Positions 50,278-59,116 of a stretch of DNA of 64,000 nt are shown here, piece by piece. The notes beneath the pieces were generated by a model. It saw only the letters and a program-made list of their open reading frames with translations. It made no database searches and was not told the DNA's origin. Positions within the stretch are counted from its first letter, which is position 1. The number at the start of each line of letters is the position of its first letter. This stretch comes from Alkalispirochaeta americana (lineage in GTDB: Bacteria > Spirochaetota > Spirochaetia > DSM-27196 > Alkalispirochaetaceae). The position numbers and the translations under genes are program-made. The DNA lies in contig NZ_FTMS01000001.1 in assembly GCF_900156105.1 (NCBI RefSeq), forward strand, positions 62,001-126,000, in the 5' to 3' direction.

Positions 50278-50349
50278 GCGAGCGTCGTATAGTGGTTATT
50301 ACCTCGGCTTCCCATGCCGAAGACGTGGGTTCGATTCCCATCGCTCGCT
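50278..50349 (+). tRNA. tRNA-Gly (anticodon CCC)
   Basis: A 72-nt cloverleaf. The acceptor stem GCGAGCG pairs with CGCTCGC; the anticodon arm is TCGGC-TTCCCAT-GCCGA with anticodon CCC; the T arm is GTGGG-TTCGATT-CCCAT. The discriminator base is T and the CCA end is not encoded. CCC reads the codon GGG. Confidence 0.95.
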
Positions 50350-50518
50350 CTTCCCGGGGATCACGCCTCGGGCCTTCCGCGATCATTCACTTTTCTGGTT
50401 CTTTTTCTCCTGGTTCTCCTCCTTCCGGTCTGCATGCCGCACAAGACACCTGCTCGTTGCAGGGGTATCTCCGGGATAGTTTCTCCGGGATCAAAGCGGC
50501 AGGTTCGGAAAACCGGTC

Positions 50519-52060
50519 TTGCAGGTCGTGCGATCACGACACCCGATAGTTCAGCGGTGGTGCCGCCTGGCGATCTTCCTCTTTCTTGCTTCCCTGACGG
50601 GCCCGGGAGGGCATGCCCGGGAACAGCAGCAGAGTGTCCCTCGAAGCGGTGAAGTCCGGTTGCGCCTGGATCAGGAAGGGCTCATCCAGGGGCGTTTCGA
50701 TTGGACCTGGGGGCCGGTTCGCTGGTTCGGTCTTGGCAGTTCGGAGATCATGCTCCAGCAGGAGGAGGCTGCTCCTGCGGGGTATCAGCAAAAGTCGGTA
50801 TCCCTGCGCTCGCCCCTGGAGGACCTCTCCTGGACCATGGGGGTCCAGGCTGGCCCGCTTCTTCTGGGACCGATCAGGGGCAGGGGAATATACCACCGTT
50901 TTCTTGATCCCACAGCGGGGGGCGTCCGCTGGGGAGCGCTTTCCGAGGATTCCCGGTTCGTTCCAGCCCTTCATGAGGGGGCTCAGGATCGCCTTGGTGC
51001 GGCTCTCTCTTTTGGAGGGGGGGCTGTTCCTCTGGGGCTTGATATCTGGTATCTGGCCCGGGAGGATCGGTACCAGACGGAGGGTCTCCGGGGGTGGTTT
51101 GATCTGTGGCCTGGAGGATCGGCAGGGCGTGTGGGGGTTCTTCTGTCGCGGGTCACCCTGGATGAGCAGCGTCTTCGGCCTCTGGTGGAGGAGGGGTGGC
51201 TCTTTCCCTCGCCGCCCCTGAGGGAGCCTCAGGGCGAACGCCAGGCGATCACCTGGGAGCTGGATCGCCGGCGAAGACCGGGCGACGATGGGCTGTGGGC
51301 ACGGTCTCTGGGACCCCGGGCACTGATCGAGATGTGGCGCTATCAGGGCGGAGGCACGGTTGTTCCCCGCCTGGCAGGAACCGCTTCGGCCTCGGCGGGG
51401 CCACCGGTCTTGCGCTGGTCCGGCCGGGTCTCGGCCGCCGAGAGGGGGTTTCGGACTGTCGAGGGCGGGAGGCCCCGCTACTCCCGGTTCTCTTCCCTTG
51501 AGGCCGCTCATCGGAGTATCCATCGCGCAACGATTCTGGAAGGCCATGTGCGGTGGGCCGAGACCCGGGGGTGGCAGGAGGAGCAGCCGGGGCCGCAACG
51601 GCAGGAGCTGGACGGGCTGGTCTCGGCGGGCAGACTTCGCCTTGCCGGGGCTCCCTTTCTGGATCGGGTCGCTCTGGCGGGCACGGTCCGGCAGTATCCC
51701 CGGGAGGAAATCGCTACCCTCTACCGGGGCGAGGCCCGGCTTCATCTGCGTTCGCCCGGCGGGGGCGTCCGGTTCCGGGTGTCGGGCGGAGGTGATAGCC
51801 GCGATCAGCGCAGCCTGGCGGGAGTTTTCTCTCTCCTGGCTCCTTTGGGCGCGCGCCGACGGTCTCTCTCGGTGAGCGCCGCAGGACGGGTTCAGTGGGA
51901 TTCCCGGGAAGGACCAGCCCACTGGTACGGTTCCCTTGATGCGGGAGTTCCTCTGGGAAAGGGATGGCGGTTTATACCGCGTGTGCGGGTGGACCAGGAT
52001 GTTCGCCGCGACGATCCCCGGGAGCTGACCGGATCGATCACCCTGGAAGGGCGTTTTTAG
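50519..52060 (+). CDS. Predicted outer-membrane beta-barrel protein
   Basis: A protein of up to 513 residues; the start is uncertain (TTG at 50519 or GTG at 50528). A signal peptide ends near residue 33 (IFLFLASLTGPGGHA). The body is made of alternating amphipathic strands rich in Arg, Gly and Trp (VRLRLDQEGLIQGRFDWTWG, then RLHLRSPGGGVRFRVSGGGD) and ends in a C-terminal phenylalanine (ITLEGRF), the usual signal for barrel assembly. The family is not recognised. It may form a pore or porin of about 16-20 strands, an estimate only. Confidence 0.75.
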   Translation: MQVVRSRHPIVQRWCRLAIFLFLASLTGPGGHAREQQQSVPRSGEVRLRLDQEGLIQGRFDWTWGPVRWFGLGSSEIMLQQEEAAPAGYQQKSVSLRSPLEDLSWTMGVQAGPLLLGPIRGRGIYHRFLDPTAGGVRWGALSEDSRFVPALHEGAQDRLGAALSFGGGAVPLGLDIWYLAREDRYQTEGLRGWFDLWPGGSAGRVGVLLSRVTLDEQRLRPLVEEGWLFPSPPLREPQGERQAITWELDRRRRPGDDGLWARSLGPRALIEMWRYQGGGTVVPRLAGTASASAGPPVLRWSGRVSAAERGFRTVEGGRPRYSRFSSLEAAHRSIHRATILEGHVRWAETRGWQEEQPGPQRQELDGLVSAGRLRLAGAPFLDRVALAGTVRQYPREEIATLYRGEARLHLRSPGGGVRFRVSGGGDSRDQRSLAGVFSLLAPLGARRRSLSVSAAGRVQWDSREGPAHWYGSLDAGVPLGKGWRFIPRVRVDQDVRRDDPRELTGSITLEGRF

Positions 52061-52084
52061 GAGATGGAGGGTGTTCCCGGGAGA

Positions 52085-53005
52085 TCAGTCCCCCAGGAAA
52101 AGTACTTCCGGCTCCAGAAGAATGCCTCGTGCCTGATGGACCCGGCTTTGTACCTCCAGGACCAGGTCTCGGATCTCCCGGGCCCGGGCGTTGCCAGTGT
52201 TGATAATGATGTTGCCGTGGCGGGGACTGACGAGGGCTCCTCCTCGCTGGAGGCCGCGCAACCCGACCTCGTCGATGATCTGCCCGCTGGGAGCCCCGAA
52301 GTCGCGGTTGTTCTTGAAGATGGATCCTGCACAGGGGGCCTCGAAATGACCCTTGGCGCGGCGGTCTTCCTCGTTGCGGCGCATCTCTTCCCACAGGGGT
52401 GAGCGCTCTCCCCGGTGCAGCGCAAAGGTTGCTCCCGTGATGAGGCGGCTCCCCTCCTGAAAGGGAGATCGCTTGTAGGAGAAATCCTCGGGCCGGGAGG
52501 TGTAGACCCCGGGAGTGCCGGCCTGGCTTCCCGTAAGAGCCAGATAGGAGACCTCTTTCAGGACATGAGATATTTCCCCTCCGTAGCACCGGGCGTTCAT
52601 CCACACGGCGCCTCCCACACTGCCCGGCATGCCGTAGATGAAAGCCAGCCCTGCCAGGTTTCGGTCTGCTGCAGCGGCGGCCAGGGTGCTCACGGAGGTT
52701 CCCGTTTCTGCCCGGAGAAGGTCGCCCTCCTGGCTGATACGGTTGAGTCGACCCGTGTGAAGGACGATTCCGCGCAGACCCCTGTCGCTGATCACCACGT
52801 TGGCACCGCCTCCCAGGACGGTGAGGGGCACCTTCAGTTCCTGGCTGATGCGGATAAGTTGCGCAGCTTCCTCTTCCGAAGAGGGCTGCGCCAGCACCTC
52901 GGCGGGGCCGCCTACACGAAAAGTGGTATACGGTGCCAGAGGTTCTTGGGAGGAGAAGGGTATGGCGAGGTTGCATTTTTCCAGTTCTCGCTGTAGGTTG
53001 GCCAT
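52085..53005 (-). CDS. murB: UDP-N-acetylenolpyruvoylglucosamine reductase
   Basis: A protein of 306 residues. The FAD-binding N-terminal half has TTFRVGGPAEVL, LGGGANVVISDRGLRGIVL and GLAFIYGMPGSVGGAVWMNA. The C-terminal substrate domain has SYKRSPF and the catalytic Ser region PCAGSIFKN, then the final AREIRDLVLEVQSRV with Glu in LLEPEVLFLG. It reduces the enolpyruvyl group in UDP-MurNAc synthesis with NADPH. Short length, with SYKRSPF in place of the longer loop, suggests the type II form. It is divergent from the ECF sigma gene. Confidence 0.96.
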   Translation of the reverse strand: MANLQRELEKCNLAIPFSSQEPLAPYTTFRVGGPAEVLAQPSSEEEAAQLIRISQELKVPLTVLGGGANVVISDRGLRGIVLHTGRLNRISQEGDLLRAETGTSVSTLAAAAADRNLAGLAFIYGMPGSVGGAVWMNARCYGGEISHVLKEVSYLALTGSQAGTPGVYTSRPEDFSYKRSPFQEGSRLITGATFALHRGERSPLWEEMRRNEEDRRAKGHFEAPCAGSIFKNNRDFGAPSGQIIDEVGLRGLQRGGALVSPRHGNIIINTGNARAREIRDLVLEVQSRVHQARGILLEPEVLFLGD

Positions 53006-53047
53006 TATCAGAGGATACTATGTAACCTTTGCCGGGGTCCATGTGTT

Positions 53048-53578
53048 ATGAATACCAGCAGGGATGAGCAACGTTTTTTCAATCAGGTCTACGCATCGTC
53101 CTTCCCCGTGGTCTTTCGGGTGGTACTCCGGATCGTTGGTGATCAGGAGTCGGCAGAGGAGATATGTCACGACGCCTTCATCAAGTTTTTTCAGCACAGC
53201 CTCTCCCTTCCCGACGAAAATCAGGCGCGGTACTGGGTTATCCGGGTTGCCAAGAACCTGGCCTTCAACCTGGCAAAGCGCAGGGGTCGGGAACGTACAG
53301 CCTTTGAGAAAGCCTTTTTCGAGCCGCAGCGGCCGTCACGTTCCGCCGATTCCGACACGCTTGAGAGCGAGTCCCAGATGCTGATTCGGCAGACCGTGAA
53401 TCGGTTGCCCAAGAGTCTTCGGGACGTGATTGTGCTGAAGGAGTACGGGGACCTTCCCTACGCGGAGATTTCCCAGGTTCTGGGCATCACCGTGAGCAAT
53501 GTGAAGGTCCGGGTATATCGGGCGCGGGAGCGCCTGGCGTCGATGCTGGAGGAGAAGGATGTTCATATTCCAGAGTAG
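53048..53578 (+). CDS. ECF sigma factor
   Basis: A protein of 176 residues. Region 2 is at about 10-80 (DQESAEEICHDAFIKFFQHSLSLPD, then YWVIRVAKNLAFNLAKRR) and region 4 at about 110-170 (LPKSLRDVIVLKEYGDLPYAEISQVLGITVSNVKVRVYRARERL). No region 3 is present, as for ECF sigma factors. It heads a four-gene operon: anti-sigma, exported protein and TIG/transglutaminase-like protein, with overlaps of 20, 4 and 4 bp. Release on an envelope signal is inferred. A clear autoregulated promoter was not found in the 42 bp to murB. Confidence 0.95.
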   Translation: MNTSRDEQRFFNQVYASSFPVVFRVVLRIVGDQESAEEICHDAFIKFFQHSLSLPDENQARYWVIRVAKNLAFNLAKRRGRERTAFEKAFFEPQRPSRSADSDTLESESQMLIRQTVNRLPKSLRDVIVLKEYGDLPYAEISQVLGITVSNVKVRVYRARERLASMLEEKDVHIPE

Positions 53579-54233
53579 ATTGGCCCGGCAGGAAGAGGTT
53601 ATCTCTGCCCTGGTGGATGGGGAACTCCCCCCTGAAGAGGAGGAACTGCTCCGCAGGGATCTTCCTCGGAAAGAAGGCCTGGAGGAACGGATGATACGAC
53701 ATCGGGCGCTTCAAAGGGCTCTTTCCGGTACCCCTCCCGAAAGCGATCTCTGCGATGAGGCGCAAAAACGGGTTCACGAGCAGGTGTTTCGCACGCTTCG
53801 GGTGCGTCCCTTCCGGACTCCCTGGTGGCAACAGTCCCTTTCGGTTCCCCTGCCTGTGGCCTCTGCGGCCGTGGCGGTATTCCTTCTTGCGGGGCTTCTG
53901 GCAACGGGGTTGTTTCAGGGGGCCTCTGTTCCGGGTCAGGACGGGTCTGCGCGGCAGGGGCTGGCGGGACTCTCCCTGGAGGATCGGAATATTCATGTCC
54001 AGGTCAACGTGGACGCAACCCAGACAGAACAGTTTCTGCAGTGGCTGAACGACCAGGGTCAGGCGCAACAACTCACCATTCAGCTGCCCGAGCAGGCCCG
54101 GTTCCAGTTCCGGGGTGATCCGGTCATGGTGCGCCGGGATCCCGTTCATGATCTGGAAATTCTGCCTCTTGACGAATACACCCATGGGGAGCATCAGCTT
54201 CAGGAGCTCCAGACCGGGGAGTTCCCGGAATGA
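53559..54233 (+). CDS. Membrane anti-sigma factor
   Basis: A protein of 224 residues overlapping the sigma gene by 20 bp, with GGAGGAGAAGG upstream of the ATG. The N-terminal ~50 residues (EEVISALVDGELPPEEEELLRRDL) are like the cytoplasmic anti-sigma domain. It lacks the zinc-binding His/Cys motif of ZAS proteins. A single membrane helix is at about 95-117 (VASAAVAVFLLAGLLATGLF). The periplasmic part (118-224) is polar with no clear family. It should hold the sigma factor inactive and release it after proteolysis or a signal. Confidence 0.85.
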   Translation: MFIFQSRLARQEEVISALVDGELPPEEEELLRRDLPRKEGLEERMIRHRALQRALSGTPPESDLCDEAQKRVHEQVFRTLRVRPFRTPWWQQSLSVPLPVASAAVAVFLLAGLLATGLFQGASVPGQDGSARQGLAGLSLEDRNIHVQVNVDATQTEQFLQWLNDQGQAQQLTIQLPEQARFQFRGDPVMVRRDPVHDLEILPLDEYTHGEHQLQELQTGEFPE

Positions 54234-54760
54234 TTGTGCCTTCCGCCAAGCCTGTGCCGATCGTTCTTCTGACGGCCCTTCTTTTGCTGGGCGGTGCCGC
54301 CGAAGCGCGGGCGATATCGGCGGATGATCTGGCGGAGTCCATTGACGCCTTTGTCCAGGGTGCGTTGCGCCTCCACATTAACGCACGCCTGGTATCGCCC
54401 GATCAGGAGGAGGCCGTCTGGTCCATGGACCTTACCCGGGCAACCATCGGGGGGCGGTCTGTGCGGGTCCGACTGGACGGCACGGGAATTGTGGTGGTGG
54501 CCGACTTTACTCCCTACTGGGAGAGTGAGAACGAATTGCTCCTGGTTGCCCAGGGGCAGACCTGGATATCCGATTCCCGGGACGGGGGGGAGACCACCTA
54601 TCGGACCTCATTCATTACCTTGCCTATCCGTTTGGGGGAACCCATCATCTTTTTACCCCTGGGAGCCGGTACAGCCGGGGCCGACGAGGGGATTGACACG
54701 GACCTGGCCGATCATCTCAATATCGAGCTTGAGGTCTCTGTGGAGCGGTATCAATCCTGA
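54230..54760 (+). CDS. Exported protein of unknown function in the sigma operon
   Basis: A protein of 176 residues overlapping the anti-sigma gene by ATGA. A signal peptide ends near RAISAD (residue ~28). The mature part is beta-rich (HINARLVSPDQEEAVWSMDL, RVRLDGTGIVVVADFTPYWE, TYRTSFITLPIRLGEPIIFL). It is not recognised. Its place between anti-sigma and the TIG protein suggests it helps sense or respond to envelope stress. Its stop overlaps the CTG start of the next gene. Confidence 0.8.
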   Translation: MIVPSAKPVPIVLLTALLLLGGAAEARAISADDLAESIDAFVQGALRLHINARLVSPDQEEAVWSMDLTRATIGGRSVRVRLDGTGIVVVADFTPYWESENELLLVAQGQTWISDSRDGGETTYRTSFITLPIRLGEPIIFLPLGAGTAGADEGIDTDLADHLNIELEVSVERYQS

Positions 54761-56466
54761 AACGGTCAAAGACATTTCCCATTCTCCCGATTCTCCTCTT
54801 TCTCGTCTTGCTTGGTGGTGCTATGGCCCTGCTCTGGAACGCCCGGCGACCGCCCCTTCTGGAGGAGCTTCGCCCCAACCAGGTTCGCGAGGGAGATCGT
54901 GTCACCCTCACGGGACGGTATCTGGGCGACGAGGGACGCCTTGAGGTAGATGGCGTTGCCCTGGACAGGACGGCTTTGACGGAGTGGAGTCCCTCCCGAA
55001 TCGTCTTCACCATGCCCCCGGATTTTCCCAGCGGAATGGTGCGGGTGCGGACCGACGGGGGGCTGAGCAACGCCCTCTTTCTGACCAGTCAGCACGACAT
55101 CCCGCAGCTTGTCCGGCAGAACCGTCTGCGCGTTGCCCTGCTCACTCCTCCGCAAGCAGGCCGGGGGGATCTAGTCACCATCCAGGGGGACGGCTTTGGT
55201 CCCCGAACGGCTCAGGCTCGTCTGGAGTTTCGCCCCCCTTCGGAGAAGGGGATGCAACCGGGAGAGCCTGTCTCCTTTGGAGGAGATCAGTGGTGGATCG
55301 TCTCCTGGTCGGACCGGGTGATCCGCTTTGCGGTGCCCCAGGAGCTGCCCCCGGGAGAGCTGGAACTGTTTATAAACGGCCAGCCCGGAGAGGTCTCCCT
55401 GGAGGTGACAGCTCCAGGAGCTCTTCTGGAAGAGGGGCTTCCCCGGGAGTATCTCCTGAGGCAGCGTGTTGATTTTCCGGCCCCTCCCGACGCGACAGTT
55501 GTGTTGCTTCCCCGTATTCCCCGGACTTCCGGCCAGATTCCGGGAGGTGCTGTTTCTCTCCTTGGGGATGACGAGGGGGGGCACTCCCCTGGTGCCTGGG
55601 CGTACCGGCCCGTCCCCAGGCCTGTGCGGCAGGATGAGGATAAGGCCGAATCCCGGGATGAGGAGCACCCCCGGGATCAGGGGAAGAGCGAAGATCAGCC
55701 GGAAAAACCCCGGCCCGAGGTGGTGGAACGGATTGATCGGGTGGAGCGGCGCTCCCAGCGCTGGGAGATCACGGCAAACCCCGGGCGTGCTCTTCTGGAA
55801 GATGACGGGTTTCGTCGGGCCTTCCGCCTCTTTCTTGCCGACCAGGAGGATTTGCCCGTCTCGGCGGCGGCGATCCAGCAGATACGCAGCCGGGTGATCA
55901 ACCTTCGAAACCCTCCCCTGCCCAATGCGCGCAGAATTCACCAGGAAGTTTTGCGCCGCCTCACGCCCGATCCAGAGGGGACCCACTCCTGGGAGGAGGC
56001 TCTCGAGGGCGAAGGGGCTGCCCCGGGAGCATACGCCGATCTCACGGCGGCGCTCCTGCGCGCTGCCGGTATCCCCGCCCGCCGGCTCTGGGGAGTGCTT
56101 CTGAAGGATAGCGGAGAGACCGTGGATCATGCCTGGGTGGAGGCCTTCATTCCCCGGGTTGGCTGGATCCCCCTTGATACCGCCTTGGGTTCGGGAATGT
56201 ACAGTAACGATTCCCGGGAAAGCGAGTTCTCCCGGGTTCTCTCATTTTACAAGGAGCCCCTGGAGAGCGATACCTTTGGCGCCCTCGATGACCGGCGTAT
56301 TGCCCTGCGAGTAGAGGGGGTCTCTGACCCCCGGCGTTTTCCCCAGGGGGCTCTGGTGGAGGGGCCTCACGGGTTCTCCGGGGGAACCTTGCGGCTCGAG
56401 GCAGCGCCAGGCCGTGTCATCGACGCAGACACTCCTCTGTGGCACCGCCCGGACCTTCAGAATTGA
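54757..56466 (+). CDS. TIG-domain protein with a Cys-less transglutaminase-like domain
   Basis: Up to 569 residues if it begins at the CTG at 54757, which overlaps the previous TGA as CTGA; this keeps a good signal sequence (KRSKTFPILPILLFLVLLGG). TTG at 54808 or ATG at 54823 would cut it short. Two IPT/TIG-like beta-domains are at about 35-125 and 130-235 (LRPNQVREGDRVTLTGRYLG; GDLVTIQGDGFG). A charged linker (about 280-325) leads to a transglutaminase-like domain with LTAALLRAAGIPARRLWGV, DHAWVEAFIPRVGWIPLD. His and Asp are present, but the catalytic Cys position, ten residues before LLR, is Pro. It is probably a non-catalytic surface or periplasmic binder. Confidence 0.78.
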   Translation: MKRSKTFPILPILLFLVLLGGAMALLWNARRPPLLEELRPNQVREGDRVTLTGRYLGDEGRLEVDGVALDRTALTEWSPSRIVFTMPPDFPSGMVRVRTDGGLSNALFLTSQHDIPQLVRQNRLRVALLTPPQAGRGDLVTIQGDGFGPRTAQARLEFRPPSEKGMQPGEPVSFGGDQWWIVSWSDRVIRFAVPQELPPGELELFINGQPGEVSLEVTAPGALLEEGLPREYLLRQRVDFPAPPDATVVLLPRIPRTSGQIPGGAVSLLGDDEGGHSPGAWAYRPVPRPVRQDEDKAESRDEEHPRDQGKSEDQPEKPRPEVVERIDRVERRSQRWEITANPGRALLEDDGFRRAFRLFLADQEDLPVSAAAIQQIRSRVINLRNPPLPNARRIHQEVLRRLTPDPEGTHSWEEALEGEGAAPGAYADLTAALLRAAGIPARRLWGVLLKDSGETVDHAWVEAFIPRVGWIPLDTALGSGMYSNDSRESEFSRVLSFYKEPLESDTFGALDDRRIALRVEGVSDPRRFPQGALVEGPHGFSGGTLRLEAAPGRVIDADTPLWHRPDLQN

Positions 56467-56487
56467 CAGAGGAGGCGCTTTGTTTCT

Positions 56488-57786
56488 ATGCTGTCGATTA
56501 TGGAAACATTACGCCACCGGGACTCCGAACTGTACGATGCAATTTGTCGCGAAGCCGAGCGCCAGAAGACCAAGCTGGAACTGATCGCCAGCGAGAACTT
56601 CACCAGTGATGCTGTCCTGGAGGCAGCGGGAACGGTTCTGACCAACAAATACGCCGAGGGGTACCCTGGTGCGCGCTACTACGGTGGCTGCGAACACGTG
56701 GACGTGGTGGAAAACCTTGCCCGGGATCGGGCTTGCGCCCTCTTTGAAGCCGAGCACAGTAATGTTCAGCCCCACTCGGGAAGTCAGGCAAATATGGCTG
56801 TCTACCTGACGTTGCTGAAACCGGGTGATACTATTCTGGGTATGGATCTTGCTCATGGGGGGCACCTGACCCATGGTGCTGCGGTAAATATTTCGGGCAA
56901 GCTCTACAACGTGGTGAGCTACGGTGTGGATCGCGAGACCGAGTTGATCGACTACGATAATGTGGCGGCCCTGGCCCGCGAACACCGACCACGCCTGATT
57001 ATCGCCGGAGCATCGGCGTATCCCCGCCAGATCGATTTTGCCCGCTTTCGCCAGATAGCTGACGAGGTGGGGGCCTTCTTTGTTACCGATATGGCCCACA
57101 TTGCAGGACTGGTGGCAACGGGGGAGCATCCCTCGCCGGTTCCCCACGCTCATTTTACCACCACCACCACCCACAAGACCCTGCGCGGCCCCCGGGGAGG
57201 GCTTGTGCTCATCGGAAAGGACGCCGAGAACACGATAGGAGCGGTCGCTGCCAAGTCGGGGCGGGTGAAACGATGGTCGGAGTTGCTCGATTCCGCAGTG
57301 ATGCCGGGAATTCAGGGAGGGCCGCTCATGCATGTGATCGCAGCCAAGGCCGTGGCGTTCTACGAGGCGCTGCAACCGGGGTTTGCGCTCTACCAGCGGC
57401 AGGTGATCTTGAACGCCCAGGCTCTGGCAAAATACCTGACCGAGGGTGGCCTTCGCCTGGTTTCGGGGGGCACCGATAATCATCTTCTCCTGGTGGATCT
57501 CTCATCCTGGGAGGTTTCCGGCAAGGAGGCCGAGCAGATGCTGGACCGGGCGAACATCACCTGCAACAAGAACGGCATTCCCTTCGATACCCGAAGCCCT
57601 CTGGTTACCTCGGGAATTCGTCTGGGGACGCCGGCTCTTACGACCCGGGGCATGAAGGAAGACGACATGGCCTTTGTGGCTCAGGCGATTCTGGATGTGC
57701 TGAGAAGCAAGGGGACCGAGTCAACAATCAAAACCGTGGCGGATCGTGTGGACGCCTTCTGCTCGGATTTTCCGCTTCATGTGTGA
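56488..57786 (+). CDS. glyA: Serine hydroxymethyltransferase
   Basis: A protein of 432 residues, usual for the family. The N-terminal substrate part has [37 protein letters not shown], the PLP Lys is in [14 protein letters not shown], and [20 protein letters not shown] follows. It converts serine to glycine and feeds one-carbon units to folate. AGGAGG lies 14 bases before the ATG; the second ATG four codons on is also possible. Nothing unusual. Confidence 0.97.
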   Translation: MLSIMETLRHRDSELYDAICREAERQKTKLELIASENFTSDAVLEAAGTVLTNKYAEGYPGARYYGGCEHVDVVENLARDRACALFEAEHSNVQPHSGSQANMAVYLTLLKPGDTILGMDLAHGGHLTHGAAVNISGKLYNVVSYGVDRETELIDYDNVAALAREHRPRLIIAGASAYPRQIDFARFRQIADEVGAFFVTDMAHIAGLVATGEHPSPVPHAHFTTTTTHKTLRGPRGGLVLIGKDAENTIGAVAAKSGRVKRWSELLDSAVMPGIQGGPLMHVIAAKAVAFYEALQPGFALYQRQVILNAQALAKYLTEGGLRLVSGGTDNHLLLVDLSSWEVSGKEAEQMLDRANITCNKNGIPFDTRSPLVTSGIRLGTPALTTRGMKEDDMAFVAQAILDVLRSKGTESTIKTVADRVDAFCSDFPLHV

Positions 57787-57811
57787 ACGCAGAAAAGATC
57801 GAAAAGAAAAA

Positions 57812-57840
57812 TTGACATCTTTCCTGGAGGTGACTATGCT
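57812..57840 (+). promoter_or_regulatory. Strong sigma-70-type promoter
   Basis: TTGACA, exactly 17 bases, TATGCT. It lies 24 bp before the cNMP-binding protein gene, after glyA. Confidence 0.78.
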
Positions 57841-57864
57841 GATGGGCGGTAGGAACATGAGATA

Positions 57865-59091
57865 ATGCCCACGCCACTGCAACTGAAGATAGTCAATTTC
57901 ACGAAAGATGCCTATATCGTCGTCGAGGGCAAGCAGAACGCGGACCACTTCTATATTCTTCGCAGTGGCAAGGTCCGCGTCAGTAAAGAGGTGGAGGTTG
58001 TCCAGGAAGAGGGGGGCAACGTTCTGGGGCCGGGTGATTTCTTTGGCGTTGTTGCTGCCATGTCGGGGCACAGCCATATCGAGACTGCCCAGGCACTTAC
58101 GGACTGCTCCGCGATTTCGGTAAACAAGGAAAACTTCGGGGATCTGATCGTTCAGAATACCCCCGTGGCAATGAAGATCATCCAGGGGTTCAGCCGGCGC
58201 ATGCGCTATCTCGATGAGGCCCTGGCGAGGATCACCCTGCAGCAGAGTTCCGAGCCCGACATTGGACACCTCTTTTTTGTGGCCGAGTTCTATGCAAAGC
58301 AGAGCCAGTTCAATCAGGCCCACTATGCCTACCATCAGTATCTGCGCTATTGCCCGAACGGGCCCCATGCGGAACGGGCCCGGCAGCGTCTTGAGAAGAT
58401 CCAGCCCTATTCCCAGGCGGTGTATCTCGACGGTAGCGAGACGGAGTTTACCCGGATATACAAAAAGAACACCATGATCTTTTCCGAGATGATGCCCGGG
58501 GGCGAGCTGTATATCATCCAGAAGGGGTCGGTGAAGATCACCAAGATCGTGAACGACAACGAGGTGCTTCTGGCGGTGCTCAAACAGGGTGATATTTTCG
58601 GGGAAATGTCCCTGATCGAGAACAAACCTCGCTCGGCCAGCGCGATTGCCTTTGAGGATACCCAGCTTCTGGCGGTGAACCGCGAGAACTTCGCCCGCAT
58701 GGTCTCTTCCCAGCCCCAGATCATTACTCGTCTCACCCAGCTTCTGGCGGAGCGCATCTGGTTCATCTACAAGCAGCTGGCCAACACGCTCCTGAAAGAC
58801 AAGGTGGGGCGCCTCTTCGACGGTCTCCTGATCCAGCTGGAGCGCAATCGGGTGCCTCTGCGCCAGGGCGAGGCCTATACCTTCGAGTTCGGGCCCAAGG
58901 AGCTTATCAACATGGTGGGGCTTCCCATGGCCGAAGGGCGTGAGGCGATGCGGGAGCTGCTCAAGAACTCCCGCATCAAGGTTCTGGAGGACCGGATCGT
59001 CATCTCCGACAGGGCCGAGATCGAGAAGCAGGCCAAGTACTATCGAAAAATGCAGAAGATAGAACGGGCCCGGCGCCAGAGCCGTCTGTAA
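57865..59091 (+). CDS. Double cyclic-nucleotide-binding-domain protein with TPR-like linker
   Basis: A protein of 408 residues. CNB domain 1 is at about 10-125 (FYILRSGKVRVSKEVEVV, GPGDFFGVVAAMSG). A short TPR-like helical hairpin is at about 135-180 (FVAEFYAKQSQFNQAHYAYHQYLRY). CNB domain 2 is at about 185-300 (LYIIQKGSVKITKIV, GDIFGEMSLIENKPRSASAIA). The phosphate-binding cassette in domain 2 has the Gly-Glu and Arg-Ser-Ala pattern used for cAMP; domain 1 lacks it. The C-terminal ~100 residues look like a Crp-type winged helix (LINMVGLPMAEGREAMRELLKNS). It may regulate transcription through cAMP from the cyclase at 45606. A strong promoter precedes it. Confidence 0.88.
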   Translation: MPTPLQLKIVNFTKDAYIVVEGKQNADHFYILRSGKVRVSKEVEVVQEEGGNVLGPGDFFGVVAAMSGHSHIETAQALTDCSAISVNKENFGDLIVQNTPVAMKIIQGFSRRMRYLDEALARITLQQSSEPDIGHLFFVAEFYAKQSQFNQAHYAYHQYLRYCPNGPHAERARQRLEKIQPYSQAVYLDGSETEFTRIYKKNTMIFSEMMPGGELYIIQKGSVKITKIVNDNEVLLAVLKQGDIFGEMSLIENKPRSASAIAFEDTQLLAVNRENFARMVSSQPQIITRLTQLLAERIWFIYKQLANTLLKDKVGRLFDGLLIQLERNRVPLRQGEAYTFEFGPKELINMVGLPMAEGREAMRELLKNSRIKVLEDRIVISDRAEIEKQAKYYRKMQKIERARRQSRL

Positions 59092-59116
59092 AATCCGCAA
59101 GGAGCCATAACTCCCA

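Noticed and set aside
52038-53042. Long minus-strand frame of 334 codons over murB
   Set aside because: It is another frame of the murB region with Arg/Pro-rich composition and no domain; murB explains the DNA.
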